DNA from: CAZIRO01 sp964541595
GTDB lineage: Bacteria > Acidobacteriota > HRBIN11
NCBI GenBank assembly: GCA_964541595.1
Contig: CAZIRO010000011.1
Span: 1 to 30,279 of the forward strand
Length of the DNA: 30,279 nt
Direction: 5' to 3'
The notes below the pieces were generated by a model, which saw only the letters and a list, made by a program, of their open reading frames with translations, was not told where the DNA came from and made no database searches. Below, in pieces: positions 1-7,655 of the stretch; the stretch's first letter is position 1, and the number at the start of each line of letters is the position of its first letter. The position numbers and the translations under genes are program-made.

Positions 1-231
1 AAGCAGACTCAGGATCAGAATCGGTCGTCGTCCGTACCGATCCGCCAGGTCCCCGAGAAAGGGTGAAGCCACCGTCTGGGCAATGGAATAGGACGCAAAC
101 AACCATCCGACGACAAACGGCGAAGCTCCCAGTGACGTGGCGTAAAACGGCAGAAACGGAATGATGATCCCGAACCCGATGAGGTTCACGAACAGGATCA
201 GCCAGACGATCCATAACCGTCGATCACGCAT
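1..231 (-). CDS. MFS transporter, N-terminal part (runs off the window)
   Basis: The first 77 codons of a gene that continues past base 1. The product begins MRDRRLWIVWLILFVNLIGF, a short charged N-terminus followed by a hydrophobic helix. A second hydrophobic segment covers about residues 38-60 and runs into GDLADRYGRRP at 60-70. That is the loop 2-3 motif A of major facilitator superfamily transporters (G-x-L-[AS]-D-R-x-G-R-[RK]). The family carries out proton-coupled or facilitated transport across the inner membrane; the substrate cannot be read from this fragment. The ATG is preceded by GGAGGG at a 7-8 base distance, which supports this start. It lies on the same strand as the small gene, truA and the aldo/keto reductase upstream, so it could be the last gene of that group, but a repeat lies in between. 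Drug-efflux-type MFS is a reasonable guess only. Confidence 0.85.
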   Translation of the reverse strand, partial: MRDRRLWIVWLILFVNLIGFGIIIPFLPFYATSLGASPFVVGWLFASYSIAQTVASPFLGDLADRYGRRPILILSLL

Positions 232-257
232 GTGGATTCCCTCCAGCGACCGTGGAC

Positions 258-352
258 TCAGACCGGGTGTGACGCAGAGTGACGCCGTACATCCGGATGT
301 CTGTTATTTTTTTTCGTCCCCTTTCCCCGCGTCACTCCGCTCGTGCCTTTCC
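258..352. repeat. GTGACG-unit inverted repeat, copy 1 (degenerate)
   Basis: The left part carries two GTGACGC units (about 272-290). The right part, read on the minus strand, carries units of the form GTGACGCGGGGAAAGG and GGCACGAGCGGA. The right arm closely matches the right arm of the repeat at 2637-2769, including the shared stretch CCGCTCGT followed by CTTTCCC on the plus strand. The repeat overlaps the 3' end of the small gene ending at 304 and separates it from the MFS gene. Confidence 0.6.
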
Positions 353-759
353 CACAGTACCCAGACCACCCAGATGCTCGACATGCTCGCCGGCCGGACG
401 GACCAGTCCCGCAACTGTGGACCCAGGAAATCCATAATTCGCTGCATCCGTGTACGGTCCATATGGTCCGTACGCACGTGTAAGACCACGGGTGGTCCCC
501 CGTCATATTCAAATTCGACGCCATCACACGCCTGGATGAGCCATGCGATAAGTGCCCAGTGATGCGACCGCGGGTCGCCTTTCCACTTCAGCCGGTTGAG
601 TTGTTCGACCGGAATCCAGGCCTGCTGAAACCGTTCCGGAAACCAGACACACACGCGGTCGCGACGCACCTGGGTGACAATACCGATGACATCGCGCGGT
701 ACTGCCACGGAATCGACGCGCGGTCGCACGAGTTCGCCCACACGGATCGGATGGGTCAT
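304..759 (-). CDS. Hypothetical protein coupled to truA
   Basis: A 151-residue protein that I do not recognise. Residues 1-55 look like a small beta-rich, SH3-like module: alternating hydrophobic residues, with VGELVRPRVDSV followed by IGIVTQVRRDRVCVWFPE. No signal peptide or membrane helix is evident, so it is probably cytoplasmic. Its ATG overlaps the truA stop codon as ATGA, which indicates translational coupling and one transcript with truA. The last 16 or so residues (WERHERSDAGKGDEKK) are encoded inside the GTGACG repeat, and the stop codon lies in an A/T run of that repeat. The charged tail may therefore be a recent repeat-derived extension rather than part of the original protein. The coding call rests on coupling, length and composition, not on homology. 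Confidence 0.65.
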   Translation of the reverse strand: MTHPIRVGELVRPRVDSVAVPRDVIGIVTQVRRDRVCVWFPERFQQAWIPVEQLNRLKWKGDPRSHHWALIAWLIQACDGVEFEYDGGPPVVLHVRTDHMDRTRMQRIMDFLGPQLRDWSVRPASMSSIWVVWVLWERHERSDAGKGDEKK

Positions 760-1529
760 CGCGAGTTCTCCGGATAGAGCACGTCGTTCGGATAGGCGAC
801 ATAATACATCGTCAACCCCCGTGCCGGTGCTTTCGCGCGCACCCAGTCGTGAAGTTGTTCACCGAGAATGCGCCGGATCGCGTCCACGGGTTTTCGATGC
901 ATCCCGATCTCCACCAGTTGCCCCACGATGTACCGCACCATCCCGCGAAGGAATCCGGGTGCAGCAATATGAAAGATATACATCGGGTGCCGATTTTCCC
1001 AGCGTGCCCATAAGACCGTTCGCATTTTGGTCTCGTCGGGTTTCACGCCTTTTCCGAACGGTGCATAGTTGTGCGTACCGACGAGGTCCCGTGCAGCCTC
1101 GACCATTGCGGCGTAATCCAGGGGCACCGGCAACCACCACACGTACGGGTACCAGTACGGCGGCACATGGTCGTCAATATAGATCCGGTAAATGTATTCC
1201 TTCCAGAGCGCACTGAACCGTGCATGAAACCGGTTTGGAACGCGCTCCAGGTCGCGCACCCGGATGTCCCAGGGAAGGACACTGTTCAGTGCACGTCGCA
1301 GCCGGATCACGTCAATCTGCCGGGGGATCCCGAAATGGGCCACCTGGCCCTCAGCATGCACACCGGCATCCGTTCGACCGGCGCCGATAACGCGCACGGG
1401 GTGCTGGAGGATCATGCGCAGTTTTTCCTCCAGGACGCCCTGGATCGTGGGACCGTGCGGCTGGTACTGCCAGCCGAAATACCGTTCCCCGTTGTACTGC
1501 ACGATCATGCGGTATTTGTACTGCACCAT
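756..1529 (-). CDS. truA: tRNA pseudouridine(38-40) synthase TruA
   Basis: TruA converts uridines 38-40 in the anticodon arm of many tRNAs to pseudouridine in the cytoplasm. The 257-residue product has the family length. The N-terminus MIVQYNGERYFGWQYQP is the typical first strand and loop. The catalytic motif GRTDAGVHA is at 51-59, with the nucleophile Asp54. The conserved RFHARFSA segment and a C-terminal FLRGMVRYIVGQLVEIG helix are also present. The first ATG is used; a second Met at residue 8 is possible, but the upstream GGAG is about 10 bases from the first. It overlaps the following small gene by four bases. About 110 bases separate it from the aldo/keto reductase upstream, so it may have its own promoter or be co-transcribed. 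Confidence 0.96.
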   Translation of the reverse strand: MVQYKYRMIVQYNGERYFGWQYQPHGPTIQGVLEEKLRMILQHPVRVIGAGRTDAGVHAEGQVAHFGIPRQIDVIRLRRALNSVLPWDIRVRDLERVPNRFHARFSALWKEYIYRIYIDDHVPPYWYPYVWWLPVPLDYAAMVEAARDLVGTHNYAPFGKGVKPDETKMRTVLWARWENRHPMYIFHIAAPGFLRGMVRYIVGQLVEIGMHRKPVDAIRRILGEQLHDWVRAKAPARGLTMYYVAYPNDVLYPENSR

Positions 1530-1639
1530 TTTCGGATGCTCCGGAACACCGGGATACCACCCGCGCGGACGTGGGTATCATCGAATACGGTGCGACAGTC
1601 CGGATCGCCCCGGTTTCCCCGGGAGGTTTTGTATATTTA

Positions 1640-2623
1640 CTACAATGGCGGCACACGGGCAAGGGTGGTCGCGTGTGACCGGAGCACGGCCCGGATTGCC
1701 CGGTCGATATCGTCGGTCCACGTCCGATCGGCTGCACGTGCACTCGTGACAATCTGCGCCGGCCGGCGCGCGCCGACGATGGCCCCCGTGACCTCCGGCA
1801 GTCGCAGCGTCCACGCGATGGCCAGTTCCGCGACCGTCCATTCGTGTGCCTGCGCGATCCGCGCAAGGTCGCGAACGAAATCGAGGATTTTCGGAAGCAG
1901 CGGGGGACGAAACCGCGGGTCCCGCCGCCGCCAGTCGTTCCGGGGTAATCGCGCTGCGCGCTCCGCGGTCATCGTGCCGGAGAGTAGCCCCGACGCGAGG
2001 GGACTGTAAACGATGACCCCGATCCGGTGCGCGCGGCAGAAGGGGAGCAGATCGGTTTCAAACCGGCGATCGAGCAGACTGTACGGCGGTTGCAGTGATT
2101 CAACGGGATGCATACGCGCGATACGCTCGAGCTGAATTCTGTTGAAATTGCATACGCCGATGTGGCGGACCTTACCGGATTCTTTCAATTGTACCATGGT
2201 TTCCCAGGCTTCCTCGATCTGATCCTCGGGTTCCGGCCAGTGGATCTGGTAGAGATCGATGACGTCCACCTGCAACCGCTGCAGACTGGCGTGACATTCC
2301 TCCATGACGCTCGTCCGGGTTAACCGTGCGCGAATGCGTCCCCGACGATTCCACACCAGACCGCATTTTGTGGCAATGAACACCCGATCCCGTCGGCCAC
2401 GCAGTGCCCGGCCCACCAGGGTCTCCGCGTGTCCGAGTCCATAGACGGGAGCGGTATCGATCCAGTTGATCCCCAGGTCCAGCGCCTGCTGAATCGTGGC
2501 GATCGAATCCGCGTCGTCCTGGTCGCCCCAGCCGTAAGACCACCCGGATCCCCCGATGGCCCAGGTACCGAGTCCGATGACAGAAAACGTCATCCCGGTG
2601 GTGCCCAGCGGTCGATAACGCAT
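1640..2623 (-). CDS. Aldo/keto reductase
   Basis: An NAD(P)H-dependent oxidoreductase of the aldo/keto reductase superfamily, 327 residues and cytoplasmic. The catalytic tetrad can be read as Asp56 and Tyr61 (DTAPVYG), Lys86 (IATKCG) and His128 (YQIHWPEP). The N-terminal strand MRYRPLGTTGMTFSVIGLGT and the phosphate-binding region near the C-terminus (AIVGARRPAQI) match the AKR11/YhdN-like general stress reductases. The substrate cannot be deduced; the family reduces aldehydes, methylglyoxal or sugar-derived carbonyls. The ATG has GAGG about 7 bases upstream. Its 5' flank runs straight into the GTGACG repeat at 2637-2769, so its promoter would have to lie within or beyond that repeat. The following gene on the strand is truA. 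Confidence 0.93.
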   Translation of the reverse strand: MRYRPLGTTGMTFSVIGLGTWAIGGSGWSYGWGDQDDADSIATIQQALDLGINWIDTAPVYGLGHAETLVGRALRGRRDRVFIATKCGLVWNRRGRIRARLTRTSVMEECHASLQRLQVDVIDLYQIHWPEPEDQIEEAWETMVQLKESGKVRHIGVCNFNRIQLERIARMHPVESLQPPYSLLDRRFETDLLPFCRAHRIGVIVYSPLASGLLSGTMTAERAARLPRNDWRRRDPRFRPPLLPKILDFVRDLARIAQAHEWTVAELAIAWTLRLPEVTGAIVGARRPAQIVTSARAADRTWTDDIDRAIRAVLRSHATTLARVPPL

Positions 2624-2636
2624 GTGGACGCCTCGG

Positions 2637-2769
2637 AGAGAGATGACGCCAGAAGGGTGACGAGGAGAAAAGTGACGATAAATGGATGACGCAAAGTAAC
2701 GGTAAGCAGTACCAGCGTCACTTCCCCTTTCGTCACTTTTCCGCTCGTCACTTTCCCGGCATCACTTCT
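2637..2769. repeat. GTGACG-unit inverted repeat, copy 2
   Basis: Two arms, each of about four units near 15 bp, stand in inverted orientation around a short centre at about 2703-2717. Left-arm units read GATGACGC, GTGACGAGGAGAAAA, GTGACGATAAATGG and ATGACGC. The right arm, read on the minus strand, gives GTGATGCCGGGAAA, GTGACGAGCGGAAAA, GTGACGAAAGGGGA and GTGACGC. It fills the whole gap between the response regulator stop codon and the aldo/keto reductase start. The right arm resembles the copy near position 300. Confidence 0.75.
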
Positions 2770-4210
2770 TTTTTGTTACCTGTTTCCGGTCCCGCACCCG
2801 GATGGCATATTTTTTGAGAAACCGGTGCAGCACCCCCCGGTGCAATCCCGCCATACGCGCGGCGTCCATGATACGTCCGCCGGCGCGCTCGATCAGATGG
2901 GTGAAATACGTCCGTTCGAACTGTTCCAGCAGTGCGCGTCGTGCCTCATAAAACGGACGACGCAGCAGTTCCTCCGGCCAGACAATGGCCGCGTCCCAGG
3001 AGACCTCGGCCGGCTGCACGGCACGCAGGATGAATTCCGGTAAGTCCATGGGAGTGATCCAGGCCCCTTCGGCCATCGCGTGCGCGTGTTCGATCACGTT
3101 GCGCAGTTCGCGGACGTTGCCCGGCCAATCGTATTTCTGTAGAATCCACTGCACCGCCGACGAGAGCCCCTCCACCTGACGCGGACCACGTCGGTTGAGT
3201 TCCTGCAGGAAGTAGTGCGCGAGTAACAGGATGTCTTCTTTACGTTCCCGCAAGGGGGGAATCTCCAGCGTGATCACATTGATGCGAAACCAGAGATCTT
3301 CACGAAACTGGTGCTGTTCCACCATCGCATGCAGGTCCCGATTGGTCGCCGAGATCAATCGAAAATTCACGGTGATCTCCGTGCGCCCGCCCAGACGGCG
3401 GATCCGACCGTCCTGCAAAACCCGCAGGAGTTTGGCCTGAAGGGGTGCCGGCAGTTCCCCGATCTCGTCCAGGAAGAGTGTACCACCGTCCGCGAGTTCA
3501 ATGAGCCCGTGTTTCCGTTTCTGGGCCCCGGTAAACGCCCCCGGTTCGTACCCGAACAGTTCACTCTCCAGCAGGGTCTCCGGAATGGACGCGCAATCCA
3601 CCGTAACGAACGGTCCGTCGGCACGGTGGCTGGCCTGGTGGATCGCCTTGGCCAGCAGTTCCTTTCCGGTACCGCTCTCCCCGAGGATCAGAACGGGGAC
3701 ATCGCTGCGTGCGGCTTTCATCGCCTGACGGATCACCGCACGCATCGTCTCGCTCTGCGTGACAATCGCATCGAACGCACGGGTTTGTTCGATGATCGCG
3801 TCCACTGTCTGTTCCGGCGCGGTCGCCCGGGAACGGAGTTGACGGTGTTCGACAGCCCGCTGCAGGGATACCCGCAGATGCTGGACGGAAAAGGGTTTCG
3901 GAATGTAATCGAATGCCCCGGCTTCCATTGCCTGCACGGCCGTTTCGATATCCGCATATGCGGTCATCAGCACGACCACAACGTCCGGATAGTGTGTCTG
4001 AATCTCGTGCAACAGCGTCAGACCGTCCATGCGGGGCATCCGGACATCCGTCAGAACGACGTCATAGGTGTGTTCCCGGAGTCGGGCGAGGGCTTCTTCA
4101 CCATTGTATACGGTGTCCACGGCGAACCCGGCTTCCTCCAGGGCCTGGCGGCACATGGTGGCGATCATCGGGTCGTCATCGACAACGAGTATCCGGGGTG
4201 TGGCGGTCAT
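2762..4210 (-). CDS. Sigma-54-dependent response regulator (NtrC family)
   Basis: A 482-residue transcription activator with the complete three-domain NtrC layout. The receiver domain covers about 1-120, with acidic pocket DDD at 11-13, phosphoacceptor Asp55 and Lys105. The AAA+ domain covers about 145-380, with Walker A GESGTGKE at 177-184, an intact GAFTGA sigma-54 contact loop at 224-229, and Walker B LFLDEIG near 245-251. A C-terminal Fis-type helix-turn-helix lies at about 444-472 (MDAARMAGLHRGVLHRFLKKY). Phosphorylation should drive oligomerisation and ATP-dependent opening of sigma-54 promoters; the targets are unknown. No cognate histidine kinase is adjacent. The only kinase-like gene in the window is 20 kb away and lacks its phosphoacceptor. 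A sigma-70-like promoter (4253-4281) and a small leader hairpin (4224-4239, CCCGGA/TCCGGG around a 4-base loop) precede the ATG. Confidence 0.96.
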   Translation of the reverse strand: MTATPRILVVDDDPMIATMCRQALEEAGFAVDTVYNGEEALARLREHTYDVVLTDVRMPRMDGLTLLHEIQTHYPDVVVVLMTAYADIETAVQAMEAGAFDYIPKPFSVQHLRVSLQRAVEHRQLRSRATAPEQTVDAIIEQTRAFDAIVTQSETMRAVIRQAMKAARSDVPVLILGESGTGKELLAKAIHQASHRADGPFVTVDCASIPETLLESELFGYEPGAFTGAQKRKHGLIELADGGTLFLDEIGELPAPLQAKLLRVLQDGRIRRLGGRTEITVNFRLISATNRDLHAMVEQHQFREDLWFRINVITLEIPPLRERKEDILLLAHYFLQELNRRGPRQVEGLSSAVQWILQKYDWPGNVRELRNVIEHAHAMAEGAWITPMDLPEFILRAVQPAEVSWDAAIVWPEELLRRPFYEARRALLEQFERTYFTHLIERAGGRIMDAARMAGLHRGVLHRFLKKYAIRVRDRKQVTKKK

Positions 4211-4252
4211 CGCACCCGTTCCACCCGGAACACTCCGGGAGATGTCACAAAA

Positions 4253-4281
4253 AAGTTACATCAACGCTTCGCGCGACGCAA
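4253..4281 (-). promoter_or_regulatory. Predicted sigma-70 promoter of the response regulator
   Basis: On the minus strand TTGCGT (4281-4276), a 17-base spacer and TAACTT (4258-4253) precede the start codon at 4210. The predicted leader is about 35 bases and contains the 6-bp hairpin at 4224-4239. The -35 box lies 18 bases from the terminal repeat of the composite element at 4300. Pattern match only. Confidence 0.5.
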
Positions 4282-4299
4282 GTCGGAAACTCCCTGGGG

Positions 4300-4507
4300 T
4301 CGGGACAGGCAATGGGACAGAGGATGGACCGGATGCGCGGATGGTCCGGTTGTTAGGTCCCAGGTCCCAGGTCTCAGGTCCCGGGTTCCGGGTGTCAGGT
4401 GTCAGGTGTCGGGTATTCCGGGACGGGAGACGGAAGACAGGGGACGGGGCATCCCATGGGCGGGGGATATTGCATGGGCACCCACAATGTCCCATTGCCT
4501 GTCCCGA
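4300..4507. repeat. Composite TIR/heptamer element, copy 1 (complete, reverse orientation)
   Basis: A 208-bp intergenic element bounded by perfect 20-bp terminal inverted repeats: TCGGGACAGGCAATGGGACA at 4300-4319 and its reverse complement at 4488-4507. The middle, about 4354-4415, is a run of roughly eight degenerate 7-bp units (CAGGTCC, CAGGTCT, CAGGTGT, CGGGTGT). Beyond it lies a type I arm with CATCCCATGGG and CATGGGCACCC. It occupies the divergent gap between the response regulator and yjbQ-like gene, between their two predicted promoters. The rest of this 414-base gap holds only those promoters and leaders. No coding capacity or transposase is present. Confidence 0.9.
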
Positions 4508-4528
4508 TCTCAGATAAATCGATGCCCC

Positions 4529-4557
4529 TTGCGCGTATTCCGGGGATGTTGTATATT
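4529..4557 (+). promoter_or_regulatory. Predicted sigma-70 promoter of the YjbQ-family gene
   Basis: TTGCGC (4529-4534), a 17-base spacer and TATATT (4552-4557) stand 67 bases upstream of the ATG at 4625 and 21 bases beyond the terminal repeat of element copy 1. Pattern match only. Confidence 0.5.
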
Positions 4558-4624
4558 GAATTCCCTGTGCTCTCTGCATCTACGGGAGCCGCTTCAGTTC
4601 CAGGGTCAGGTGGAGGAGAAACGC

Positions 4625-5104
4625 ATGCAGTCGGTGGCCTTTCCCGTGCAATCCGAATGGGTGGTGCTCTCGGACGTGTTGAAAGTGCAGACCGAATCCC
4701 GCATCGGGTTGTACAATCTGACGCCACATATCGTGGATTTCGTCCAGCGCAGCCGGCTGGGTCATGGAGTGGTCATTGTGAGTTCCATGCATACGACCAC
4801 GGCGATCTTCATCAACGAGTATCAGGACGCACTTTTGCGGGACATCCAGGCCATTCTGGAACAACTCGTCCGGGAGGATCAGTTTTACTATCACAACAGC
4901 GAGGACTACTCGGACTGTGAACGGAAGAACGCGACCGCGCATTTACGGGCCATGTTGCTGGGGCACCAGGTGATCCTGCCGGTCCATCACGGGCAACTGG
5001 CGATCGGCACGTGGCAGAGTGTCATTCTTGCCGAACTGGACGGTCCGCGAACACGGACGGTCCATCTTCAGGGTCTCGGGGTTCCGCTGAACGGTCATCG
5101 GTAG
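4625..5104 (+). CDS. YjbQ/UPF0047 family protein
   Basis: A 159-residue cytoplasmic protein of the widespread YjbQ (UPF0047) family. Members have been reported to have a weak thiamine-phosphate synthase activity; the physiological role is not settled. Family signatures are present in order: SSMHTTTAIFINE near 53-65, HNSEDYSDCERKNATAHLRA near 89-108, and GQLAIGTWQSVILAELDGPR near 123-142, which contain the conserved His, Asp and Glu residues of the putative active site. The reading frame is open far upstream through the composite element and antisense to the response regulator. The real start is the ATG at 4625, which has GGAGGAGAA just upstream and gives the family length. Its last 83 bases overlap the 3' end of convergent prmC. 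Confidence 0.92.
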   Translation: MQSVAFPVQSEWVVLSDVLKVQTESRIGLYNLTPHIVDFVQRSRLGHGVVIVSSMHTTTAIFINEYQDALLRDIQAILEQLVREDQFYYHNSEDYSDCERKNATAHLRAMLLGHQVILPVHHGQLAIGTWQSVILAELDGPRTRTVHLQGLGVPLNGHR

Positions 5105-5969
5105 GCCACCGAAACGCCAGACACCGGATCTGTCCCTGCACGTCTCTCCATGTCTGTACGCAGACCGCACCCAGGCGCTCCATCCAGCGCCGGACATGTG
5201 CCGCCTGGCGATCGCCCACCTCGACGAACAGTATGCCATTCGCGCGCAGACGGGACCGTACCTGCCGTCCGATCGTCGTATACACGTGCGCCGGTCCGCC
5301 GGGAGATACGAACGCTTCCGGAGGCTCAAAATCCCGGACGCTCACCGGTGCCGCACGCCAGGCCCGGCGCGTCAAATAGGGCGGATTGCACACGACCACG
5401 TCCCAGAAGGGACCGACACGCACAGCCCGTAGCCAATCACCCTGCCAGATGTGGACCCGATCGGCGACATGAAACCGGTGCGCATTGATGCGTGCCACCT
5501 GGACCGCGCGTGTGGAGATGTCGACTGCCCAGACCGTCGCGCGTGGATAAACCACCGCAAGTGCAATGGCGAGCGCACCGGTACCCGTGCCGAGATCCAG
5601 GATGCGCAGCGGCACCGTAGCGTCCGGAAACCGTGCCGCGACCGCCGTCATGAGGGTTTCTGTGGCCGGACGCGGGATGGCCACACCGGGCGGCGTCCTC
5701 AGGTCGCGTAAATTCCAGAACCCCCAGCGCCCGAGCAGATACTGGATGGGCATACCCCGCGCCCACAAACGGACCATCCGATAAAACCGGCGGACACGGT
5801 CCGCCGGTACCCTCTGCTGCGGCGCCGTCCATACGCGTTCCGGCGGCCATTCCAGACAGTGCGCGAGCAATTGAACGGTCAGCATGGTCCATTCCTGCGG
5901 GTGCGCGTTTGGTTGCCCGTTCGCCAGGATTTGCAATGCACGACGCAACACCGCACGGACGACCGGCAT
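5022..5969 (-). CDS. prmC: Peptide chain release factor N(5)-glutamine methyltransferase PrmC/HemK
   Basis: PrmC methylates the GGQ glutamine of release factors RF1/RF2 with S-adenosylmethionine. The product is about 315 residues. An N-terminal helical domain with PIQYLLG near residue 76 is followed by IPRPATE, a variant of the usual IPRPETE in which the first acidic residue is Ala. The SAM motif DLGTGTG is near 125-131 and the catalytic NPPY near 195-198. Two ATGs lie six bases apart at 5975 and 5969. The upstream GAGG is only one base from the first and seven from the second, so I prefer 5969. The C-terminus runs about 27 residues beyond the usual end of the family (around RCLAFRW) and is encoded antisense to the 3' end of the YjbQ-family gene. 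Divergent from the membrane protein at 6051. Confidence 0.93.
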   Translation of the reverse strand: MPVVRAVLRRALQILANGQPNAHPQEWTMLTVQLLAHCLEWPPERVWTAPQQRVPADRVRRFYRMVRLWARGMPIQYLLGRWGFWNLRDLRTPPGVAIPRPATETLMTAVAARFPDATVPLRILDLGTGTGALAIALAVVYPRATVWAVDISTRAVQVARINAHRFHVADRVHIWQGDWLRAVRVGPFWDVVVCNPPYLTRRAWRAAPVSVRDFEPPEAFVSPGGPAHVYTTIGRQVRSRLRANGILFVEVGDRQAAHVRRWMERLGAVCVQTWRDVQGQIRCLAFRWPTDDRSAEPRDPEDGPSVFADRPVRQE

Positions 5970-6050
5970 GGCCATACCTCAGAAGATCGTATACAATCAT
6001 CTGTGGAACGGTTGGGGTGAATTTATGCCATTCAAAGTGGATTGCCCACC

Positions 6051-6371
6051 ATGGCGTGGCCACCGTTCGGATCGGAGTCCTGGTGGATCGGTTTGATCGT
6101 CGCGGCGATCGCGATCGTCGTTCTCTACATCCTGGCGCGACTGCTGATGATCACCGTGCGTTTACTCGCCGTGCTCGGTCTGGCACTGATCGGCGGCGGT
6201 ATCACCTGGGGCGCACTGACCCTGCTGGAACATCAACTCGGGCCGGCCTGGGAGGCGTGGTTTCTCTATCAGACGGTGGCACCGTTGCCGGAGCCGATCA
6301 GTCTGACAAAGACGGTCTGTGCGCTGGTCGTGGGATTCTGGATCGCCTGGCGACTGACGGCCAGAAAATAA
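6051..6371 (+). CDS. Small multi-pass membrane protein, unknown
   Basis: A 106-residue protein of unknown function. Three hydrophobic segments are visible: about residues 10-32 (WWIGLIVAAIAIVVLYILA), 36-56 (ITVRLLAVLGLALIGGG) and 86-103 (TVCALVVGFWIAWRL). It should sit in the inner membrane. The ATG at 6051 is used; a TTG three codons upstream in frame is possible. It precedes the glycosyltransferase by 48 bases on the same strand and is probably co-transcribed with it. A palindromic GTATAC lies at about 5987-5992 in the divergent gap with prmC and might serve as a -10 in either direction, but no good -35 accompanies it. Confidence 0.65.
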   Translation: MAWPPFGSESWWIGLIVAAIAIVVLYILARLLMITVRLLAVLGLALIGGGITWGALTLLEHQLGPAWEAWFLYQTVAPLPEPISLTKTVCALVVGFWIAWRLTARK

Positions 6372-6419
6372 CCCACCGTCGGCGACCCGCGCGCACCGCA
6401 CCCTATCGAGTGGTCCGGT

Positions 6420-7571
6420 ATGCGCACGATTGTGTTTGATGCGCGGAAGATCCGGGATTACGGAATCGGTACCCACATTCAGGGTCTGCTCCCGGTTCTG
6501 ATGGCGCACGCACCCCGTGACTGGCGCTGGATCGTACTCGCACCCGCACGCGTCGCCGTTACGGATGTGCTGCCGGAAGATCTGCGCACACGGGTGCGAT
6601 GGTGGCCCACCCGCTCCCGACCGTTTGGCCTGCGGATGCATACGGAAATCCCCGCCCTGCTGCGCGCACATCGTGCGGATCTGTTTCACAGTCCCTACTT
6701 TCCCCTGCCGGCGCGACTGCCGTGCCCGGCCATTATGACCCTGCACGATACGATCCTGCTTGAACCCTGGACCAGCCGGAACGGATGGTGGAAGAGTCAT
6801 ATCGCCCGGTGGATCATCGAATGGAGCGCCCGACGTGCCGATCGCGTGGTCACGGTTTCTCACACCTCCGCGCGGCAGATACTGCTCCATTTCCCGTTCC
6901 TGGAAGACCGGCTCTGCGTGATTCCGAACGGGTTGCTGCCGGAATTCCGGTTGCCACCGCCACCGGAAGTCCGGTCCCTGTGGAAAACCCGGTTACGCCT
7001 GCCCGACGAAGGGTACATCCTGTACGTGGGCAACGACAAGCCGCACAAGAATCTGGACCGCCTCATTCGCGCCTGCATCCACCTCTGGACGTCCGCCGAT
7101 CTGTCGATCCCCCTGGTGTTGACGGGGTGTCCGGAACCGTCCTGGCAGCGGGTGCGCAGGAGATGGACACACTGGGTCGCATCCGGTCGGATTCGCTGGA
7201 TTCCCTTTCACGTTCAGCGAGATGCGCTGCGGGTGGTGTATACCCATGCACGCGTCCTCGTACAACCCTCGCTCCAGGAGGGATTCGGTTTTCCCGTCCT
7301 GGAAGCACTGGCACTCGGTGTGCCCGTGGTTGTCAGCCGTACCGGCGCACTTCCGGAAATCGCCGGAGATGCGGGGATATATTTCGATCCCACGGATGTG
7401 TCGGACATGGCACGTGCGATCCACCGCGTGCTCACCGATCCCGAGACGGCCCGACACTGTACGGACCGCGGACGCGCACGGGCATATACGTTCACATGGG
7501 AACGTGCTGCCGAGCGGTTCCTGGAACTGTACGAGACCATATGGACCGGACGGGTATCCGTCGTCGAATGA
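6420..7571 (+). CDS. Glycosyltransferase family 4 (GT-B fold)
   Basis: A 383-residue glycosyltransferase that should transfer a sugar from a nucleotide-sugar donor to a lipid or polysaccharide acceptor on the cytoplasmic face of the membrane. The N-terminal acceptor domain starts with DARKIRDYGIGTHIQGLL (glycine-rich loop) and has LHD at 108-110. The donor domain begins with the typical YVGNDKPHKNLDRLI near 202-215. The E-x7-E motif of GT4 enzymes is complete, with Glu287 and Glu295 in SLQEGFGFPVLEALALGVPV, followed by SRTGALPEIAGDAGIYFDP. Donor and acceptor cannot be assigned. The ATG at 6420 gives the family length. The stop codon lies directly before the ispG leader. galE at the far right could feed a nucleotide sugar to such enzymes, but that is inference. 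Confidence 0.92.
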   Translation: MRTIVFDARKIRDYGIGTHIQGLLPVLMAHAPRDWRWIVLAPARVAVTDVLPEDLRTRVRWWPTRSRPFGLRMHTEIPALLRAHRADLFHSPYFPLPARLPCPAIMTLHDTILLEPWTSRNGWWKSHIARWIIEWSARRADRVVTVSHTSARQILLHFPFLEDRLCVIPNGLLPEFRLPPPPEVRSLWKTRLRLPDEGYILYVGNDKPHKNLDRLIRACIHLWTSADLSIPLVLTGCPEPSWQRVRRRWTHWVASGRIRWIPFHVQRDALRVVYTHARVLVQPSLQEGFGFPVLEALALGVPVVVSRTGALPEIAGDAGIYFDPTDVSDMARAIHRVLTDPETARHCTDRGRARAYTFTWERAAERFLELYETIWTGRVSVVE

Positions 7572-7604
7572 GTGGTGTCACTCGCCATCAATGCGGCAAA
7601 CGCC

Positions 7605-7610
7605 TATAAT
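7605..7610 (+). promoter_or_regulatory. Possible -10 box of ispG
   Basis: A perfect TATAAT hexamer lies 45 bases upstream of the preferred ispG start. No convincing -35 (the 17-base position holds TCGCCA). If used, transcription would begin near 7617. That would exclude an upstream GTG at 7572 as the ispG start. Confidence 0.35.
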
Positions 7611-7655
7611 TGTACCCGGAAAAATCCCGGAAATACGGTTGCGCACGGAACGGCA

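Noticed and set aside
1605..1635. CCCGG-GGAAA-CCGGG dyad after the aldo/keto reductase as a terminator.
   Set aside because: The stem is only five bases and no T-run follows on the minus strand.
3311..4624. A long open frame on the plus strand running into the YjbQ-family gene.
   Set aside because: It is antisense to the conserved response regulator and passes through the composite element. The family protein starts at 4625 with a good ribosome site.
7572..7655. Upstream GTG start for ispG, directly after the glycosyltransferase stop.
   Set aside because: The extra 28 residues are not part of the family and a TATAAT box lies within them.
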